NCBI GenBank assembly: GCA_963277665.1
Contig: OY728157.1
Coordinates: forward strand, 369,658,067-369,722,066
From: Viscum album
Lineage: Eukaryota; Streptophyta; Magnoliopsida; Santalales; Viscaceae
Reading direction: 5' to 3'
DNA: 64,000 bases
Both the position numbers and the translations under genes were made by a program. Numbering within the stretch: position 1 is the stretch's first letter; every line of letters begins with the position of its first letter. A model generated the notes under the pieces. The model did no database searches, was not told the DNA's origin, and was given only the letters and a program-made list of their open reading frames with translations. Below are positions 1-11,409 of the stretch, piece after piece.

Positions 1-150
1 AAACATAGACATCACCATGATTCTTTGACATGACTTTGACTAGACAAGTTGTGGCATGGTCTATTCCCTTACACTATGGTATTCTTTTTTTTATAGTTCT
101 ATGGCATGGTGTGTGGTGTTACACCATGGTGTTATGTTTTCTAAACTACC

Positions 151-158
151 TATAAAAA
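151..158 (+). promoter_or_regulatory. Probable LTR TATA box
   Basis: TATAAAAA is followed by a CCC/CAAAACTT context and then a pyrimidine-rich transcribed-leader-like stretch. It is the best core promoter candidate in this LTR fragment. Assignment is by motif only. Confidence 0.35.
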
Positions 159-929
159 CCCAAAACTTCTCAAAACATATCATTCTTCATGATTTTCTAT
201 CATTTCTTGGGAGATTGAAGTGAATCCCAAGGACTTTTAACCCTCTTTTAGCGTCTTTCAACATTTGCCATGGGAGATCAATCCATGGTGGATTTAGGTG
301 ACCCCCCTATTTTCTTCTTCCTGTTAACTTCCAGTTTTTGATCCAAGGAAGGTTGATTTCAAGAAAATCATTGGTTTTGGTGTTGTTTTATTAAGGAAAT
401 GATGTGGACTATTGTGTGTTAGGCTGAACTTTGTGTTTTCCTTCATTATGGTGCGTAGATGTTGTCTTCCTCTTATTGTAACTTTAAACTATGATTCAGA
501 AAGCTTGTTTAATATAGGGGGTCCATCATCTATATTCTAGTTCTATCATATGGGATGGGTTATGATTTTGTTAATCCATTGGGGGGATAGAATGCACCGG
601 CCTAATGAACATAAATAATTAAATAAAATTAAATAAAAAGGTAAAGTGTAATTAATTTCATGTTTTTAACGCTTTTGATATTGTTATTGAGATTATAAGT
701 TGTTTATGCCTTTCTAAAAATCATGTTTTTTGAGGGATATATTTGTGTTGTAGTGGATATGAATGTGGAACCCTTATTATGTGATCATTTGATATCACTT
801 TGAAATAAATTTTATAAGAATTTATATCTAGCTAATAAATTGGTTTCCCATGAAAATTATGGATTGTGTGAGAATGAAATTGAATTAAATAAGTGAATGT
901 GATGAAAATATCCTTGCTAAATCTAAGAT

Positions 930-1160
930 TAAATATGTAAGAAGTGTTTGTGGTGTGTGGTTGTGATGCATGGTAGTGGTGTGTGTGGTATTTTTAATGG
1001 GAATTGGTTTTAATGTGGTGGTTGTAATGTGAAGTGGTTTTGTTGGGGTTGTTGTGATGATATATAGTTGTGTTATGTGGCAGTTGTGATGATATGTGGT
1101 TGTGATATGTGGAAGAAATGATGGGAATTTGTGGCAATGTAAAGTGGTAGTGATGTGGGT
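930..1160. repeat. GT-rich low-complexity tract
   Basis: Short degenerate repeats of GTGGTTGTGATG type inside the LTR fragment. The gypsy LTR at 38.0-38.2 kb has a matching CA-rich stretch on the same strand, so the tract is probably part of the LTR family rather than a separate microsatellite. Confidence 0.5.
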
Positions 1161-2574
1161 TTTGTTTTCTTAATAAACATGGGTTTCTTTTCTGTTATAC
1201 ATTTTCATGGTAGTTTCCCATTAGTGATGGAATAATTTTTTAATAATGAATTTAATATGGAAATGGATGTAATGGTAAATGAACTCTTAAATTAAAATGG
1301 GAATTTTGGATTAAATGGTTGTTCTTAAATGTGATATAAATGGGATGAAATAATGAAATGGATGGGTTTGAATAAAGAAATTGTTTGGTAATAAGAAAAT
1401 TTGGTAAATTTATTAATTTGAGAAAAATGTGAAATGTGGCATATGGAATGTGGATTGTGTGTGTGGTGTTATGAATAATGTGTTGGTAGTAAAAACAATG
1501 AAGGTTGTGTGGCTTTGGGGATGATATTGTGAGTTGGGATAAAACTATTGTTGTGAAATTGTAAGTTGGGATTTTGTGCTATGATATATGTATATATATA
1601 TATATGCACACACATTTTATTTCCTTGTGATTTCTATAGGGACCTCTCCCATTTCAAGCATTATGTTCAGATAACCAAATGTTTTGGGGGTGTTTTTCCC
1701 AACATCATAATGATGAGGATGGATTGTTGGCTACCGTATCTTATATTCTCTCTCTTCAAGGTGACATTGATATGGAAGGGATATGATTTTTAGAAGTCAA
1801 AAGTTAACTAGTGGTGATGACTTACGAGATTATGAGGTTGTTTATGGTGGGGGTTGTGCATGGTAGGAGGAGGGCATGAGGTTGAGGTCCTTCATGTTCA
1901 TGATAACCTAATATTCTAGTTAAGTTTATGATTGAGGAATGATGTGATGGATCAAGTATCTATGGATGAGATGTGATTTAGTGTGATGACCTAGGTGTTT
2001 ATTGGGGAGATGTGATGTGATATTATAGCCTAGGTGTATGTGGGTGAGATGTGAAGTGTTGTGATAGCCATGGTTTTTACGGGAATGTTTTCATACAAAA
2101 GATATGGGAGCACTGTGATGTATAATGTTGGGGTGTGAGGGAGGTATGGATATGGGAAAGTGGTGTATGGTACCCTTTTACTGATATACTTCTTATTATG
2201 TTACTGCAAATAGATGGTTTCTTTGGGGATCATATCATGGATAGTGTGAGATAGGTTAGTTGACCTATTTAGGTGTTTTTGGTTCTACTGTTTACTCATT
2301 ATGGCATTAGTATAATCTTTTTAAATGTACAAGAGAGACTTTGGGTATGATCCTACTGATTATATTTGTATTCTCACCCTAAATATATACAAACTATTTA
2401 TCAGATTTCCATGAGAACTTTGTGAAATATTTTGGATATTTCTAGCTCAGGATTTAGAGTTTCTACGGTATCTCTACTTGAGGATTTTCTTTTAGAATTT
2501 TATTTGGAGAATATTATATTTATTAACTTTATTGGTGGAAATTAAACTTATGATAAAAAATATGAACCTATTTT

Positions 2575-2835
2575 TGAGTGGGATAATACCCACCATACAC
2601 TAAGTATATAGTCATCATTAGGGAGATGAATCTCATCAAAAAATTATAGTGTTATTATTGTGTAATTTACTATTTACCTTATATGTATCCCAACAAAAGA
2701 AAAGATAAATAAAGAAATATAGAAATTATATTAGTGATAAATAAATTCAGTGAAACAATGAGTCTGTAATAATAGATAATGTTTAAATTGGATAGAAATA
2801 CACCAACACTGATTCACCCCCACTCATTGTTGGTC
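2575..2835. repeat. Dispersed repeat, copy 1 (copia LTR-like)
   Basis: About 260 bp resembling 25830-26095 in the same orientation. Shared landmarks in order are CACCATACACTA, a TTTACC..TATAT stretch, GATAAATAAA-type A-rich sequence, a GGATAGAAATACACCAAC-type stretch and a final CCCCC-rich GATTCACCCCC/CGACCTCCCC. The closing motif resembles the LTR end of the copia element at 3.5-9.0 kb, so an old LTR remnant is likely. Confidence 0.45.
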
Positions 2836-3532
2836 ACATCATTTTTTTTATAAAAAAAAAATTGAATTAGAGAATCAGCCAAGCCTCATTTGGATTATCT
2901 TTTATCCCAATGGTTGAATTTTTTTATGTTTATATTCTAAACACTACATGGAATAAAAACATAGAGGGGTTTTTTTAGTTAATAATCAGATTTTCATTTC
3001 AATTAAGACTTCGATGAATAAAAAGAATAAGTGGTAGAGAAAAATGAAGAATATTTCCCTCTTATCCAAAGAGAAATAAAATAAAACTTCTATATGTTAT
3101 AATCATGATGTGAATTGATATTAAATGAATATTAAATATTTGGTTAGAAGATAAAATAATAGTAAAATGAATGAATCTTCTAAATTTATAAAATTAAATA
3201 TCATTCATGAAAATTAGATAAATTTAAGTTATTCTTTTAATAGTTTCTTTGATGAATAATTTACAAGTGCAGTGGACCATTTATCTGAAGATTTATTTGA
3301 TAAATCATATTTTGATTCATGTTTTTACTTTAAATAAATCCATCAAGGGTTACCAAAATATGTTTATGCCTTTATTATTTGATCCCTTATATAATTTTAG
3401 GAAGAATTAACCCACTTGAGAAAGAATTTTAGATAAAGAAGAAATTATTGATTGAAAGAAAATTGATGTTCAAAAGTACCTCCAATCAAGTTGATGGGAA
3501 ATCATAATATATTTATATCATGAAGATAAATA
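2836..3532. other. AT-rich spacer, nothing recognised
   Basis: No coding frame, RNA gene or repeat could be supported. The right edge is the start of the copia 5' LTR. Confidence 0.5.
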
Positions 3533-4645
3533 TGTCATATATTTCACTCTCTTAGGTATCTTTGAAGGACCACAAAGACACATTTTTTTTTCTAACTCTT
3601 TCTTTTGATGGATTTCAATGTTTACATTTTATACTTTTTTCTATGGAGATATTGGAAACAAACAGAGGAATCAAGAGGAGAAAGGAAGAATTTTTTATAT
3701 CCTTCTGCTAGAAGATGCTTGCAGATACTGTGTGGGGTTTGGGAAAAAACTTGGTTCTATACATGTGTACCAATCTAGATATTTACACCCATTGACTATC
3801 GGGTGGTATACATAAAAAAATTCAATAGAGAGGGCGCCACATGCTTAAATTCGATCCCTAAAGACTCTATTTGACCCCCAACACCTTTAGAATGGTCATA
3901 AGGATATGATAGGATATAAATACCCCCTAAGGGTTTTTAGATGAATGTTTATAACTTTATGATAATTTTTGATATCATTGTGATTAATTTTCACATTTAT
4001 CAATCTCTCTCTCTCATAATTATATATCTTCTTTCCATCTATTATTTTTATATTTTTACTAGAGTATTGAGAGTGTGCTTCAAAGTCATCTCATAAAGAA
4101 ATTTTCTTTTTTTTCTTCACTAGGGTGCTCACTACTATTGAGTATGAAAGGATAGGTTGTCACTACCATTAATGTGCGGGATTGGGTGCTCACTACCATT
4201 GAGAGTGAGTGGGATAGGTGATCACTACCTTGGAAGTGAAGGAGATTGGGTTCCTAGACACACCCACTAAAAGACAAGTAATGGTTTGGGTTTATTGGTA
4301 ACAACAAGTAGAAATCATGGGTCTTACTTCTTGTAATTGGTTTCCTTACTAAAACCACTAAAAACAAAGGGTTTAGTTTTCTTACTACAACTATTAAAAA
4401 CAAGGTTTAAACTAAAACCTCTCAAGGATTATTAGGAGGAGGATATGTTGGGATCCCTTCTAGATTATTTCTAAACTCCTTTATCAATTTTTGATGCTCT
4501 GCCTTTTAATTTTAAATTTTAAATATGATTTGCTCTTTTAGTTTTTTGATTTCCACTTTAATTGTTTTCATTAAATCAAATTTAGTTCAAAAAACTTTTT
4601 AAAAGGAAATTCAGCCCCACTTATTTTATATTTACTCCAATGAAT
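3533..4645 (+). repeat. 5' LTR of copia element
   Basis: Starts TGTCATATATTTCACTCTC. It matches 7952-9040 over its whole length, including the TATA region, three successive GTGCTCACTACCATTGAG-like sentences at 4125-4220 and the closing AAAAGGAAATTCAGCCCC. The end is placed just before the PBS. Confidence 0.8.
3915..3922 (+). promoter_or_regulatory. TATA box of copia 5' LTR
   Basis: TATAAATA lies about 380 bp into the LTR. The identical motif sits about 360 bp into the 3' LTR (8311-8318). Conservation in both copies supports it as the element promoter. Confidence 0.6.
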
Positions 4646-4648
4646 AAT

Positions 4649-4664
4649 TGGTATCATATAGACC
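4649..4664 (+). other. Primer-binding site (tRNA-Met type) of copia element
   Basis: TGGTATCATATAGACC matches the usual plant PBS TGGTATCAGAGC at the first eight bases and sits immediately inside the 5' LTR. Confidence 0.7.
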
Positions 4665-4709
4665 CTTGATTTCAAAACTATAATTGGTTAAAATTAATGA
4701 TAATTAAGG

Positions 4710-6060
4710 ATGTCCTCTTCCTCTAATTCCCATTATGAATATGAAGGAATATCTATGGGAAGATCCCTTTATTTTTATATAATTGATTATGGTTATTGGA
4801 AAACATTAATTTTCCCTTTTTTTAGAAAGAAAGTTTATCTAGTTTGGATAATTTTTCTGCATGGTTATACCACCAGTCAAGAAAATGGAGAAAAATAGAC
4901 CCATGATGATATAACATCTTTTTATATTGATGTAAAACCATGAATAAACTACATTATGGGTTATATTTGAATGAATTTTTTAGAGTTTTCTTGTGTGAAA
5001 CATCTCATGTGATTTAAAAATTATTAGAAGTTACACATGAATGTACCAATAAAGTAAGGGATATTAGGCTTGATACGTACCGATATGATTTTTAAATATT
5101 TAATATACATCCTAATGAGTTAGTTACAAAATATTTTTCTAATTTTACTGATATTTATAATGGAATTAATAATTTAGGTGATGATATTAGCATAGAAACC
5201 CTTGATAATAATATCCTTTGGGACATTCCTAATCTTAGGTAACAAATGTGATAGTAACACAAGAATCAAAGGGAATCAAACAAATTTTGGTTTAATATCT
5301 CATTAGGTCACCCATAAACTATGAGATTATAATGAAAATTATAGTTTTTAAGGAAGAATAAATGTTTAAGGAGAAAAATAAAATATTTACTTCATGGTAA
5401 TTGATTATGATGTATCCAAAAGTGATTGCAATATTTAAAACTTGGCCAAGAAGCTATGAATGTTCATGGAAATAAATAAATCCAATTATCATTAAAAAAT
5501 GATAAGAAAAACATTTAACTTCAGTTATGGTGCTACATTTATAATAAAAAGGGTCACATCAAGTATCCCTTATCGAAAAATAATGTGAAGGATCAGAGGG
5601 AATGTAAGAAGGTATTCAAAGTGCCAACATGATGTTCAAGTGATGAATCCCTCTACTAATAAGACTCTATTGAGGGAAGACCCAAATTCCATATGGCCCA
5701 TAATGAGTTAAAACCTCCTACTTACTCATGTTTTTATTTGAATTCTTATTATTCCTCTATCCATCATGATTATAATGATATCAAATATGCTAGAGAATAA
5801 TTAATTTAAGGATTTTTTAAACTCACCATGAAATTTAAGGAGCATAAAAATTAATATAATCTTGTTGTGAGTGAAAAGTATAAAATCACTAAATAAATGT
5901 ATTATTTATCTTGGAAGTAAAAATATCAACTAGAAGATCAAAAATTATAATAAATAATTGAAGAAATAAAAAATTATATAACGAAGTTCAAGCTAGGTGA
6001 GAAAATTTTGAATTTAATTTTGGGTTCCCAACGTCATTGGAAATGTAATTAGGGCCTCGT
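4710..6060 (+). pseudogene. copia gag (UBN2-type) remnant
   Basis: The first frame (4710-4898) begins MSSSSNSHYEYEG and contains a YYxxWK-like pattern ending in DYGYWK, typical of the start of copia Gag where substrate RNA packaging and particle assembly reside. Further matches follow across stops and shifts: a stretch near 5020-5220 reading like HECTNKVRDI.L..YRYDF and ELVTKYFSNFTDIYNGINNL, then a degenerate zinc knuckle at 5526-5570 (C..C....GHIK..P). Near 5985-6040 is a GEKILNLILGSQR-like motif. Multiple stops and frameshifts rule out a functional protein. Family assignment is from recognised motifs, not a database search. Confidence 0.75.
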
Positions 6061-6394
6061 TTATAATTCATGATCACATAAAAAATCATTGAATAATGTT
6101 GTTGTAATAGTCACCTTTCAATATTAGTTTTTCAAATATTATCAAAAGATCAGGTACAATATTTATGAGTGTAATTGTTAAAATTCTTGATATGGTATAC
6201 AAAAATTGGTCCACCTATCTTAAAATGTATTATCTATAATACCTCACATATCTAATGGAAATTCATATCCCAAGATTTTTTTTCCAAAATCACTTATGGA
6301 TAACATTTTTGGACCCAAAATTTGGGTAACAAAAGCTCTAGTTTCTTGACCATTTTTTGTAGGAATCATATCTCAAGAAATATTCTCTAGGGGA

Positions 6395-6445
6395 TACCTG
6401 GTTTAATAATAGTGGGTGCTTGAGAAACTTATGTGATAACTTATT
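6395..6445 (+). pseudogene. copia protease remnant
   Basis: Translation gives TWFNNSGCLRN, a degenerate version of the copia protease/linker motif usually seen as WxLDSGCSRHMT. The catalytic Asp has become Asn. No GAG_pre-integrase or integrase follows downstream. Confidence 0.6.
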
Positions 6446-7936
6446 AATTATTTTAATTATTTAAATAATTTTAAAAAAATCCATTTCTTAAATCTTTTAT
6501 TTTTAATTTGGTTAAACCCATTTCGATACTAAAATTTATTAAGAGGGAGTCTATGTTGTATCTAATGCAAACACCTTTTTTAATCAATTTTTAACATATT
6601 GAAAACTATATTCAATTAATATACATATACATGATTGAAACAAACTTTTTTAATTATATTTGAATAATTTTATTTCAAAACATATTTATCTAATTCTTTT
6701 AATCTTTAAATCATTGATTTATCAGTAATGTTTTTATTTTTCATATAATTATTCTTTTTACCCCTTGAATTAATTAATATGATTGAATAATTTCCTTTAT
6801 TTAAATCTTGAGAGCATTGATTCATTTATTTATTTTCTTTAAATTTTAATGTGACTTATATATTTATTTCACTCTCTTAGGTGATATTTTTTTATTTTCC
6901 ATTCTATTCATTTCACTCTTGATTTGTATGTTTTTTGGGCCCTTATACTTTTAAAAGTATATATTATGTGAAGGGGGGGGGGGTCCAACCCATTTTTAAT
7001 GATCTAAAGAATATGGGTGTGCAATTTTTGATTCTTAAAATCTATTTTTAAAATTATAATTGGAGTCTTGGTTTAGTAAATTTTTATCTATTGATGTTAA
7101 TTTGAAATGGTTTATGGACTTTTTTTAAGTCTATAAGTGAGTTTGAGCCAAATATCCTTTTCTATCTAAATCAATTCCTAGAGAAACACAATTTTTAGAA
7201 AAAAATTAATATTATTAATATGTTTAATGTAAAATTTTTATAATGCCCATGTGTTTATTTGATCCTAAATCTATAATTTTTTCAGAAAGATTTAACTTTT
7301 GGAATGTGTGGTTTTTAGTATTCTATATGTGTTTTGGAATGTTAAACATTTTTGAAATGTAAAATCACTTTTAAATTTTGAAATCCTTTAATAGATCATT
7401 ATGAGATATGAAATTTTAATTTCCATTTTCTCACTCTTATATTTGGACCTCATATTATCTTGAATGCATTCACTTCTTTTCTCTAAAAGTTATTTGTGAG
7501 ATTTATGAAAATAACAATGGGGGAAAGGTGATGAAATAAAAGGTATGATTTATATAAAAAAATTTAATAGTTATGGTTTTATATATTCAAATGGGGAGAT
7601 ACTTTTGAAATTAAAGGAATATTTTTATGGAGGAAAAAGTTTTCAATTTTGAATTTTTCTTAAAATATTTAGATTCTTTTGAAAATTGAATAGTTTCTAA
7701 AATTTAATTAATCTTTATGTGTGAAAAAATTGTGTTTTTTAATTTTTGATAATCGCAAAGGGTAATTTGTTTTTGAAATTGAACTTATTTTTATAATCCA
7801 CTTATAAATTTTTTTTGAAGTATTGAAAAATATTGAATTAATTTCATTATTAAATATTGAAATTAATTTATTTATAATCCTGAGAATTTTATCATACTTA
7901 TTTTTACTGTATACTTTTTTCATTTTTTGTGATCAT
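6446..7936. other. AT-rich interior of copia element without recognisable pol
   Basis: No integrase, reverse transcriptase or RNase H motif could be read in any frame. A run of 11 G bases lies near 6970-6985. The segment is either a decayed non-coding 3' region or the scar of a large pol deletion. Confidence 0.5.
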
Positions 7937-7950
7937 AAAAAAGGGGTAGA
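7937..7950 (+). other. Polypurine tract of copia element
   Basis: AAAAAAGGGGTAGA directly precedes the 3' LTR start, the expected position for plus-strand priming. Confidence 0.65.
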
Positions 7951-7951
7951 A

Positions 7952-9040
7952 TATTATATATCTCACTCTCTTAGGTAGTATTAAATGATCAGAAACATCA
8001 ATATTTTTATAATAGTTTATTTTGATGGATTTTAGTGTTTAAATTTTAGATTTTTTTCTAAAGATATAACAGACCAAACAAAGGGGTCAAGAAGAGAAAG
8101 GGGGAATTTTTTTAGAGCCTTTAACCAATATATTCCTATAGCTACTCAGTGGCGTACCCTGAACTATCTAGTGGAATCCAAAATCTATTTTTTGGTATAT
8201 AGAAAGACAAAAAAACTATCCATTAGATAGGGAACCATATGGCTTAATTAAATCCTTAATGACTATTCAACACCCAACACTAATAGAATGATCATAGGGC
8301 TATGAGAGGATATAAATACACCCAAGGGTGATTGGATTCATCTGGAAACCTTGAAGGTCATTTTTGAGATCATTTTTATTCATTTTAATCTATTTAAATC
8401 CCTATATCTCAATTTTATCAATTCTCCTCATCTCTTTTTGTTTAATTCTTTATGAAGGATTGAGAGTGTGATTGAAAAGGATTACATATTGCAATTTTAC
8501 TATTTTTTCTTCTCTAAGGTTCTCACTACCATTTATTGTGATTATATTGGTTATAAATACCTTTAATTTGAGGGATCAGGTGTACACTACCATTGAGTGT
8601 GATGGGGATATCTGATCACTACCTTAAAATTGAGGGAGAATGGGATCCTAGCCACAACCACTAAATGGATAGCCATGTTTTGGGTTTCTTGGTAGTAAAC
8701 ACTAAAAAACACGGTTCTTCTTATAATTATTTTCTTTACTAAAATCACTAAAATGTATGGGATTTGTTTTCTTTATAAAACCATTAAAATAAAGGTTTAA
8801 ACAAAACCCTCTCAAGGATTATTGTGTGGAGTAAACATAAGGATAACTTGTTTATTGTTTCCAAACTCCTTTATCAATTTATTTTCTTTAACTTTTAGTT
8901 TAAATTTCTTCAATTATTAACTCTTTAAATATTTTTTTTTACTTTAATTTTTTTAATTTAATAAAATTTAGTTTTAAAATGTTTTTAAAAGGTAATTCAC
9001 CCCTCCCTCTATTTCTATATTTTCTCTAACCTAAAAAATG
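7952..9040 (+). repeat. 3' LTR of copia element
   Basis: Begins TATTATATATCTCACTCTC, matching the 5' LTR start with the initial TG mutated to TA. Carries the same TATA box (8311-8318) and the closing AAAAGGTAATTCACCCCTCC. The exact 3' end is uncertain by about 20 bp. Confidence 0.75.
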
Positions 9041-11409
9041 ATCCAAACGTGAAATAAAATTTCTAAAAGTAGTTCGAGATAAAGAATAAGAATTTAAATG
9101 GTTTGAATAAAGGCCATGTATTTTATGAAAAATTTGTTTTCAATATTATTTAACTAGAGATCATGAAAAACAAGATCAAAGAGTTTTATGGTTTAATATA
9201 AGATTAGATCCGAATGTATGAGGAATGTGATGAAAATTTCAAGGATTATGAAGTCATTTTGAATTTAAAGGAGTATGATAAAACCATTCTCAATATAAAA
9301 TTTATGGATCTTGAAGATAAACTTATAAATTGGGAAGCTACTGATGTTTTATCTTCACAAGATTCTAAAAAGATATATTCAACGAAATAAAGTTATAAGG
9401 AAGGTTCTTGCATCAGGAGACATCCATATTACAGAAATAAAGGCATAATTTTATTCTCAAATACATCCTTATATGGATTTAATAAGGTGGTACCATCCAT
9501 ACAAAAATATAATGCTTGTACCAAATATATTTCTATAAATAATTTAGATTTCAATAAATAATATGTACAAAAAAGGATGAAGAAAAACAGAGAGAATTTT
9601 AACACTGTATCCATAGTTAATAGAAGTATTATGAGTGATGGTTCCCTAAAATAATCTCAACCATTGGTGGAGAGAGGCCAAGATTAGTGAGTTGAAAATT
9701 TTTCACAACATGTATTTCAAAGGATAAAACCATGTTTTATTGGTAAATGATGGTTCCATAACAGGTTTAGGAATATATAATCATATTGTTAGAATACTAT
9801 ATCAATTACTAAAGTTTGAAGGAAGACTAAATAAAGTTGGAGAAAGTATTAGAATCTACAACATCCACATATTAATAAATAAATATGTTTACAATGAATA
9901 TAGTTTAAGAACATTAAAATATCAATGATTTTTTAAATAGTTGTGGTCAAAAAATAGATGTATTTTTTTCAAGTAAAAAATCATGTGTAAAAATAAAATA
10001 GAGAAGGAAGACCCTAAAAACTAATGAATAAAGATGATTCATCACTAGATAAAAATTAGAAGAAATATTAAGTTCAATGTTGGATCAAAAACATAAAAAT
10101 CAGTACTACATATAAATGTTCTGATGTTACTAAATGAACTACTAAGAAGCCATGTGGAAGATCCAAACAAGTTGTTAAGGAACCCAAAGTTCTTTTACTA
10201 AATTTTCAAGAAGATTCGAAAAAGGTATGATAGATGTAATAAGAGAAAGTTAAATCTTGTGTTAAAGAGAAAGATTACATTCTATATGAAAGAGTCCAAT
10301 TTCATGATAATTTTTCAATAAATGAAAACCCAAGAGCTTTAGAAGAACTATTTGGGTTGTGTTGAAAGGATGGACGCAATTAAAAATATTTTATAACTAT
10401 ATTTTCAGCATAAGAAATTTTTTTAAAGAAGATAAATGTTGAAATAGGTGGTGATTTTTTCCTAATGGATTAGGAAAAGAGAAATTCCCCACTCAAGGAA
10501 GTTGAATCTGGGAAAAGATCCATGATATCTAAATAGAATTCATATTTAAAATACATATGAGAAATCATGAATAATAGGGAAACATAGTTGATAAAATTTC
10601 AACAACCTTGGTGTTTTCATTGAGGAACCAAATACTACACCATAATCCCTATCATTTTTTTGTATTTTTTTTCTTATAATGTAGGGAATTGAAGATGAAG
10701 TATATTATCAAAGGGATAAATTGAGAAGGTGTGAAAACTAACAGACTTATTTATTCTCTGAAAATATATAAATTCTGGAAGGTTATTTAAAAATTCATTG
10801 AAAAGGTATGTACACTTACTCTATAATCCTTTTTTAAAAGAATCAAATTATGATATTAATGTGGTTATTTTAATCAATTACATGAGTCGATGCAAAATTT
10901 GAGGAGATATCATGGATTATTTATAAAACCTGATTCATGATTTTTTTATATTTTTGACATTTGTATTGATTTATGTGTGTGGAATCAGGTTATTATTATA
11001 AGGGAAATAAATTTATTAGTTGGGTTCCTTTGTTTTTAGACCTAAGACATCTAAAAATCCCCTAAATGAGTTAAGGAAACGAGTATCAATTGGTATCCTT
11101 TTTTGATAAATTGAAAAATTTGTTGTTTAAATGAAACCACATTGTTTTCTTCATCAAGCATAGATAATGTAAATTTATAGAGGAATGATTAGTGGACCAT
11201 TTCTTAAGAGTGAAGTGATATCATCCTATCAAAATTTACTTCATATATATTTTCAATAAGGGGGATTGAAGAAAATAAAAGAGTTTAATGAGAATATAGG
11301 AGGGAAGATAAGATGGTGAGTGAAGAATGAGAATTGGTTGATATATTAACAAATCATTTTATAGCATGGGTATTGATGATAAATATAAATAGAGAGATTA
11401 TTTAACCCA
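9041..11409. other. Unassigned AT-rich region between two LTR elements
   Basis: Contains short open frames (for example 9740-9928) with no recognisable domain. A stretch at 9170-9420 has fewer stops and a Lys/Asp-rich translation, possibly an old gag fragment, but no diagnostic motif was found. I see no supported gene here. Confidence 0.35.

Larger units (their letters stand above)
1..2560 (+). mobile_element. Partial Ty3/gypsy-type LTR (left end outside window)
   Basis: Non-coding, GT-rich on this strand. Between about 1430 and 2500 it resembles, in reverse complement, the LTR at 36.4-38.3 kb. Shared landmarks in the same order include a stretch with CATGCACAAC (1850-1870 versus 37205-37220, opposite strands) and a block around 2350-2420 matching 36770-36840. 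A TATA box with downstream polypyrimidine sequence near 151 fits an LTR promoter. The left edge is cut by the window, and the right edge near 2560 is a truncation because no primer-binding site follows. LTR identity is inferred from the other copy, which lies next to a PBS and gag. No coding frame here is credible. Confidence 0.5.
3533..9040 (+). mobile_element. Ty1/copia retrotransposon, deletion derivative
   Basis: Two direct LTRs flank a PBS, a decayed gag and a protease remnant, and a PPT precedes the second LTR. Integrase, reverse transcriptase and RNase H are not visible, so about 3 kb of the usual pol is missing or unrecognisable. The gag end, including a conserved block near 6000-6040 that reads like LGSQR, resembles copia elements of the Sirevirus-like group. 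The element is non-autonomous. LTR outer ends are approximate, and a clean 5-bp target duplication was not found. Confidence 0.8.

Noticed and set aside
6968..6985. G11 run as a second polypurine tract
   Set aside because: No LTR start follows it. The PPT at 7937-7950 abuts the real LTR.
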